From the NCBI RefSeq assembly GCF_910592395.1, contig NC_088316.1, positions 5,768,001 through 5,828,000 of the forward strand: a stretch of DNA of 60,000 nt. Reading direction: 5' to 3'. This DNA is from Lineus longissimus (lineage: Eukaryota; Nemertea; Pilidiophora; Heteronemertea; Lineidae). Shown here in pieces: positions 53,678 to 60,000 of this stretch. The notes under the pieces are model-generated. The model did no database searches. It was not told the DNA's origin and saw only the letters and a list, made by a program, of their open reading frames with translations. Numbering within the stretch: the first letter of the stretch is position 1; each line of letters begins with the position of its first letter. The translations under genes were made by a program, and so were the position numbers.

Positions 53678-55461
53678 ATATATATATTCTCCACTTTATT
53701 TTAGAATCCCCCCCCCCTCCGCTTGTCAGTATTTTCGCACTCTACATGCGTCAAACACAAAAACAATGGATAGTACAACATGTACGTCTACTCGCCGTGG
53801 TACATATATGAAATCAGTCTATAATCGTATGGATTTGCAATGGTAGTATATTACAGTCCAGCACTGAAATGCCAATCAATCTGTATGAAAAATGTATATC
53901 TAATGGAAAAGATATTGATTTGTGTAAAATGCACGTTCATTATTGTCCCAAATATTGTAGATGATCGTCCGCGTGAAAGGATTTAGCAATGATTATCATA
54001 TATACAAAATTTCTAAAGCATCCTTTTTTATTTATTTTTTGCATCACTCGAAAAATATTTACCTCAGAGTACATGAAATATGTACATGTATAATGCACTT
54101 ATCTTCTTTTCCTTTTTTGATAGTGCATAATAATATGTGCTACGAGCAGCTGTAAGGTGCAAAGCCGGCTCCTAGTAGTTCTAGCTAATGCCTTAAATGC
54201 ATTAGATAAAGCAGCATTTTGAAGACGAATGCATTAAATACGCTGTTCATACTTCCCTAATGTTTGTATAGAAAGCATCCTTACCGAAGTATTGTTTTAA
54301 TGTTTGGTAGTTTTGAAACTTGAGACCAAAGAAAAACGGCAAGTTACCCAGCAAGAATAACAAAGACACTACTGGGCCCACAGGCATGCACTGATATGGA
54401 TATACTCCCTCTTCGTGGTTATGAGGAATCGTGAAATGACATTCCCGAATATCTCGATGATGGATACGAATTCTGACCATTTGTTGAGTAAATACCAACG
54501 AGGTGTACTTGTCGTTTTCCATTGAGTAGTTGCAGTTTCTGTGAGTGTTGCCAAGTCCTCGGTCCATGATATGTTGATTATATCTACCATATTTCTGCCA
54601 TTTCACGCTCTAATTAACATGATGATACTGTTTGCATGATTTTCGTAATACGATATCGCAATGATTTATCAAGATCACTGTATTATAAGTCTACACAAAT
54701 CGCAAAGTGTGGCAACCTCTAGCAAGAATATCAAAATCGTGTTGCTCAAAGCGAAGGTTAAGTACATACACTTGTCAATCACTTTCAGCAGTTTAAGATA
54801 GTTGACTGATATCATTTTATTTCCACAGCCGATGTTACGAATTCTCGAAGGACGGACTAGTAATAGGTTGCCATTGTCAGACGCAAATATTGTGCGCGCA
54901 GCTCTAATTTTGTTAAGGCGAACGCGATAGTTGATAAAAACGTTAACCTCCTTGCAATACTTGTGTACATCATTTCTCTGATTCTTACCAATGGAAAACA
55001 AATCATCCTTAACATCCTAAAAAAGCAAGAAACCAGTCCTGTGTCTATTGAAGACACTACCTAAGAATGTTAAAGGTTTGTTATTGGGAACCATCAGCAT
55101 TTTCCTACCAGAAAGTGCCACTCCCCAACAATCTGTTGACAGACCACAAAGGATAGCTTTCTCTACTTGACAGCCAGTATCATAACTGTCACCTGCACGG
55201 CCACATCTCTTATAACAAGGATAACTTGATGAAGAAAAATGGTTTAATATCTAATCATCGCAAATAACGGTACATGCATTCAAGCTTAGCTACAGAACAC
55301 GAAACTACTTAGTATAGAGACACAAGTAATCAGAGATTTGCTATTTTTCCCACCCCGTAGAAAAAAAGAGCGAAAAATCAACACATTAAAATTACCCATT
55401 CAACAAATCAATTACTAGAAAACCTCGTCAGTGAACAGTGACAATGGGAATATAACTATGC
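53678..55461. other. Mostly non-coding; possible GPCR relic at 54,369-54,590
   Basis: A C run at about 53,708 and AT-rich DNA. The minus-strand piece near 54,430-54,590 looks like the N-terminus and first membrane segment of the broken GPCR. Other open frames (54,247-54,606 and 54,675-55,001, minus) were not recognised. Confidence 0.4.
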
Positions 55462-57335
55462 ATGTCTCCTTACGTCAAATGTCATATCTTAAGCAAAACA
55501 ATCACTTGCTTCAACTATAAAACAGCTTCAACACCGCGGACATCTGATATGTTTTTGTCTGACTTTGAACCATGTACAATATCTCAATTGAAAAAAATAA
55601 TGAAGTCAACGACAGTCATCCATACTGGATCCCATTCCCTGCCAACGTTTAAATAATGTATTACCGAATATATTCCTGTCCTTGGTCGAGCACATCAATT
55701 GCTCTTTGTCGACTGGTGAATTCCCTGACAGTATGAAACTAGCAATCATAGCCCATATTCTGAAAAAACAGGGAGCGGATATGTCTGATCTTAAGAACTA
55801 TCGACCCGTCTCCAATTTGTTGTTCATTTTGTTTCATAGCTTACGAACGTGTGATAGCAGCAAGGCTCCACAGCCATCTTGCGGCTAGCAATATGTACCA
55901 CCCAAATCAATCTGCTTACCGTCCTGGTCACAATGTGGAGACTGCCGTGCTATCCATCACCAACAGTGTTCTCGAGAGTTTCGACAAGAAAGACGGTGTC
56001 GCAATGGTTCTCTTAGACTTATCCGCTGTCTTTGATACCATTAATCACAAGATTATGATCTCGCATTTGCAAACCGTTTTCGGTTTCCAAGGTGGTGCGC
56101 TTTTATGGTTTGAATCATACCTGTCTGGTCGTTAATTTCGGGTCAAGATCGGCGATAGTCTGTCCGACATATATAATATGCTGTTCAGGGTGCCTCAAGG
56201 AAGTGTCTTGGGACTACTGCTTTTTTCTTGTTATACCTACCCATTGGCTAAAGTCATCGCATGTGATGACATTAGTGTTCACTTTTCCGCTGACGACACA
56301 CAGAGCTGGCACGCCTTTAGCTTTTATGACCCCACATCGTTGGCCCAAGTGATCGCTACAAGATTGAAAACTGTCTTAGCGATGTGCGCCTGCGGATGGT
56401 TTAGAGCTTTTTATTGCTACGTTCTCCTGATCAAAATGATAAACTAGTGCTTAGTGATGTCAATCTAAGAATCCGTGACGTTCAAATTCGTTCAAGTGAG
56501 TCGGCACGCAATTTTGTATACTTTTTGATAGTAAGTTAACCTTTCACATACAGTATATCTCAGGTTGTATCGGCCGGTTTCTTTTATATGCGTAATATTG
56601 CATCTGTCAAGAAATATCTGCCTGAAGACCATTTGAACAATCTTGTGCACGCTTTTATCACATCAAGACTTGATTTCGGTAATTCCTCGTTTGATGGTTT
56701 CAAGGTCTGTGAAACGCACCGCCTCCAGAAACTTCAAAACCAAGCAGCCATGCTTTTGACGGGTACAAGAAAATACGATCATATCACATCTGTTTTTTAT
56801 AACTTGATCTATTGACTCCCGGTTCAACAACGTATAATATTTAAAATTTTAATTTTTGCTCTCAAAGCCGTTCATGGTACAGGCCCCGACTATCTTCGAC
56901 TTCCACTCCACGGATTGAGACAAGACACCAGAGCTCATGATCACTCAGCTCCAACATTGGAGTGGAAACGGTCGAAGAAATTAACTGCCGGGGATAGGAG
57001 ACTATAGGCAGGAGCAGAGGGGATAAGTTGGCCATCTGCAGGTGACTAATATACACAGTAAGGGCCCAGGGTCATGTCTGATTCAGCACTAAATGTATTC
57101 CTCGTACAAGCGTGATTAATTTCGACGTACTGTGAGATGTGAGGGACCCCTATTGGCGACTTTGTGTAACATTATCTTGCCTGCCTACATGCAGCTGTTG
57201 CCTATATTGTCCCTTTAAAATGTCGTACTATTTTTCATTTTTGTCATGTGTATTTATCTCTTGTAAAGCGCCACTGACAATCAATTTTTAAGTGGCGCTA
57301 TATAAAAATTATTAATATCATTATTATCATTATTG
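55462..57335 (+). pseudogene. CR1-like LINE, decayed ORF2 reverse transcriptase and 3' end
   Basis: Reverse-transcriptase blocks appear in order across frames: CTISQLKKIMKST; STGEFPDSMKLAIIAHILKK with LKNYRPVSNL; NQSAYRPGHNVETAVLSI; VAMVLLDLSAVFDTINH (catalytic Asp); VPQGSVLG; then FSADDTQ, the FADD-type box; RLDFGNSSFDG; and LQKLQNQAAMLLTGTRK. Frameshifts and stops separate them (for example near 55,830, 56,137 and 56,450). The 3' end has the hairpin AGCGCCACT...AGTGGCGCT and an ATTATT-type tail. The N-terminal endonuclease is absent, so it is 5' truncated. A deletion of about 185 bp near 57,000 distinguishes it from the copy at 35 kb. Confidence 0.9.
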
Positions 57336-58290
57336 ATAAGAAATCGACACAGCACGACTGCTCTTGAATCACGATGACAAACAAGTAAACAAAATACATA
57401 TTTCAAATGATGAAATGATACTTTATAATGTGATGTATTACCTTTTTATGGGACCTGGCTATTGGGTACTTGTGATTTCGTCTTAAAGGACGATTGGTAT
57501 TATTAAGGGTAATATTACCCAGCTGTCGGCTGCCAAGTCTGCACCTCGTATTCCACGTTTAAATGTAGTTTCTATCAACAAATTGCCAAAAAAAGGAAAA
57601 AATTCAAAATCTGACTGAATTATCACGCTTTTCCGACGATAATGGAAATCAGTTTGAGTCGTATAACGGGTTGGCGTAAAGTCGGATCTCGGCGTGCACA
57701 TACCACGTTGCGGGAAAGGTCTTCCCCGCCAGGACTTGTGCGTAGTGAAAATATCAAATAAACGCCTCTTTAAGAGCTGAATTATAACTGAAAAAGCATC
57801 AAACATGCACGTTCAGGAAAATGGTTTACTGACGAACCAAAAGAAGAACAAACATACTGCAATAAAAAGCCGCTCGTCATTTCTTTAAATGGACACATAC
57901 CACTAGAAATTAGGCTATCACAAACGATTGTTTAGAAGCTTTGGGAATTAACTTGTTTTGGAAAAGTTGAAAATACAGATGTATAGTAGTTCTATGCAGT
58001 TGAGATCAATGCGTGGTCTCACCACACCAGTTGAATGGTGTTTTGCATTTTTTCCAAATTGTGAGTAAGGTGTGTTTAAAATGAAGAAAATTGTGAAGTT
58101 TCAGTCCAATTAGCTTAATAATGTGGTTTTGAGGCTCCATCCAACCCCAATTTCATGTTTTGCTAGGATAGGTCTATTTGGCTGTGAATGTGTCCCTCCC
58201 AGATTAAATTATGAGCGTGTAGAATAGAAAGTACCATTTTAAAGGGAAAACGGCTTAAACGTTAATACAGGTACGAGATACATGTATGCT
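57336..58290. other. Duplicated flank, matches 35,906-36,700
   Basis: Same landmarks in the same order as the first copy (AAGAAATCGACACAGCAC, TTTCAAATGATGAAATGATA, TAATATTACCCAGCTGTCGG). It contains extra sequence at about 57,700-58,050 that copy 1 lacks. No gene was recognised. Confidence 0.6.
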
Positions 58291-58947
58291 GCACATGTCA
58301 AAGATGTGGCAGTCCCAATGTATGATGTAGTGTACTGTATACATTGACACATTGCGCATGACGAAAGTACTTGCAGTCTCAGGGGTTTCCTAGCCAAAGG
58401 CAAAAGGCCATCACTCGGGGGTAATCTCAAAAGGTGTCTCCCCATAAGCGCAACATCCACTAATAAAGTCCGACAATGGGAAATAATCATTTAAAATGTA
58501 CCATGATTCCGACATCCCACAAGTTCAGAGTTCAGAGAAAAGTATCGTACGTAAGTCCAAGTCCGATATCTCACAAGTCCGACGTTCTGAGAAAGGTGTC
58601 ATAATTCCGAAGTCCGACAATAATGCGTCATCCCTGGGAGTTCTCTGAAATCATAATTTCAAATACCTCCAAAGAATGACGTAGTATGTGTAATATTTTT
58701 TCTTCTCGAATTTTTACATATCCTTGATTTGATATATATAGTTGATATTGAGAAGGATAAAAATGTCATCTTGATTACTAGATTCAATCCAATGTCATCT
58801 TTGCTCTTTTCGTGGATGCCGTTATCTATGATTTTTCAACTACATCATTCGGTGGCCATTTTCGTTGTCCAAGTTAACTTTGGTCCTCGAGCACCTTTAT
58901 TTTTAACTGCCAGGGTCGTAGGTAGATATGAAGAGAGTAAATGATCT
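58291..58947. other. Spacer before gene copy 3
   Basis: Contains several GTCCGA-type words (58,505-58,620) related to 39,405-39,460. From about 58,843 (CATCATTCGGTGGCCATTTT) it matches the sequence before gene copy 2. No gene was recognised. Confidence 0.45.
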
Positions 58948-60000
58948 CTACCGTATTGAAGAAATTTGCCGATACTTCATGATTAGAATTTTCTTAGTGT
59001 ATTTTATTGGCACTATTAGTAAATGGCCATTCTGATCTGTACCAAGAGAAAGCGTGGTCCATGTCATACCAAACAAGCTGATTCCGTTAACGACAGACGT
59101 ATTCATTCTACGGCTGCTGTCAATTGTTATTCTTATCAACTGTTTTACCTTGGGTTGGTTGCAGTCCCCAATTACCACTGGAATCAGTAGCGCTGTGTTG
59201 GCATGATCCCAACATGCATGGATCCAGAACACTACGTTATGCCTTTTGAGAGCAAGTCCATAAACATGACAAAGCGACCAATGCATTCCTAGTCGGGATT
59301 CATCGGTATAACAGAACACTTCAATTTTGGGTGGACATTGCTGGTACACGTATATATCTTGTTTGTACCATGAAACAAAATGATGAACGCCTCGATCAAC
59401 TGTTCTGTACGATGCGACCAGCGTGACTTTTTTTAACCACAACTTCTGAGTCATATTCTGCTTCATGATGTCAAATAATAACAACTCATATGCATATGCA
59501 TATGCATATGACTTTTTGCCTCTACGCCAACATTTCGCCTTTTTGTGTGTCGAGACGGATGACCAGAGAAGAATCTTCTTTTCATCTGGACATATAGCTG
59601 CTCTACTTAACTGATTACCTTGACTGGTAATCTGATAATCAACTGTGATGTCTGATACCTTATTTCCTTCTAAAGTGTAAAGTGCAAATTTCATTTCGAA
59701 AGCTCTCCTGCCTCTATTTCTGAACCTTATAATCAGTCTATCCTGGTAACATAGAATTAGACCAACCCGCACGTGAAGGCGAAATGATATCTTCTGATGC
59801 GAACTTCTGTAGGTGCTTCTAGGATTGTAGGATTTTACAAATGTTGGCATGTTTCCTCTAAATTCTACGCTGACAAACAAAAATACTTCATGGTTTGAGC
59901 AGTATTCGATATGAAAATGTCCCTTTGTATGTGTTAAACTAATCGATGTTTCGTATATGTATTCTTCGTGCCTTGTGTTTAACTTTTCATAAAAATACCA
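58948..60000 (-). CDS. Unrecognised gene family, copy 3: terminal exon, cut by the window edge
   Basis: The minus strand is open from at least 59,880 to the stop at 58,948, and homology to copies 1 and 2 continues to the window end. Shared motifs are NMPTFVKSY, KKILLWSSVSTHKK, TQKLWLKKVTLVASY, YTDESRLGMHWSLCHVYGLALKR and GTDQNGHLLIVPI. A CATATG repeat at 59,487-59,510 (TATGCA units) lengthens the protein by AYAYA compared with the others without changing the frame. The first exons would lie beyond the window. Function unknown. Confidence 0.65.
   Translation of the reverse strand, partial: WYFYEKLNTRHEEYIYETSISLTHTKGHFHIEYCSNHEVFLFVSVEFRGNMPTFVKSYNPRSTYRSSHQKISFRLHVRVGLILCYQDRLIIRFRNRGRRAFEMKFALYTLEGNKVSDITVDYQITSQGNQLSRAAICPDEKKILLWSSVSTHKKAKCWRRGKKSYAYAYAYELLLFDIMKQNMTQKLWLKKVTLVASYRTVDRGVHHFVSWYKQDIYVYQQCPPKIEVFCYTDESRLGMHWSLCHVYGLALKRHNVVFWIHACWDHANTALLIPVVIGDCNQPKVKQLIRITIDSSRRMNTSVVNGISLFGMTWTTLSLGTDQNGHLLIVPIKYTKKILIMKYRQISSIR

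Overview
This is eukaryotic, intron-bearing, transposon-saturated DNA, most likely from a marine invertebrate. The BEL/Pao, Gypsy, CR1-like, Tc1, pogo and Helentron content fits. The Helentron ends resemble, from memory, repeats common in mollusc and brachiopod genomes; a deuterostome is not excluded. No bacterial features, CRISPR array, rRNA or tRNA was recognised.

Positions 1-29,102 are a stack of nested insertions. A Gypsy element (minus strand, 5' LTR at 28,862-29,102) is cut at 24,850 by a BEL/Pao element (minus strand, 5' LTR about 24,574-24,850). The BEL gag-pol frame is cut in turn by an 18,354-bp Helentron (3,370-21,723). Removing the Helentron restores the BEL reading frame exactly, with no target-site duplication. 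Near its 3' end the Helentron carries a smaller non-autonomous relative (about 19,481-21,250) with five 302-bp tandem repeats.

The Helentron is the most interesting object. On the plus strand it encodes: (i) a protein with a hydrophobic stretch, a 2A ribosome-skipping motif, a cysteine-protease domain resembling the herpesvirus tegument deubiquitinase fold, a ten-unit 21-residue charged repeat and a Cys-rich end; (ii) after one in-frame TAA followed by CTAG, a Rep/PIF1-helicase/EEP-endonuclease polyprotein; (iii) a three-exon RPA-like single-strand-binding protein. A 21-bp minisatellite precedes the coding region. The 2A motif and the leaky-looking stop would let one transcript give several products in set ratios; this is inference.

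Positions 29,100-60,000 are a duplicated locus. Three minus-strand copies of an unrecognised gene (terminal exon at 29.1, 40.9 and 58.9 kb) are present. Copies 1 and 2 also have a putative secreted PAN/Apple-like first exon, a 49-nt second exon and an intron packed with MITE-like palindromic DNA. Indels noticed between the terminal exons keep the frame. Between the copies lie CR1-like LINE remnants, a 580-bp MULE-like foldback with a 9-bp target duplication, a complete pogo-like element (47,890-50,229), a complete Tc1 element (51,073-52,740), and a broken rhodopsin-type GPCR fragment. Both DNA transposases carry in-frame stops.

All calls come from reading the sequence and recalled family motifs; no database search was possible.
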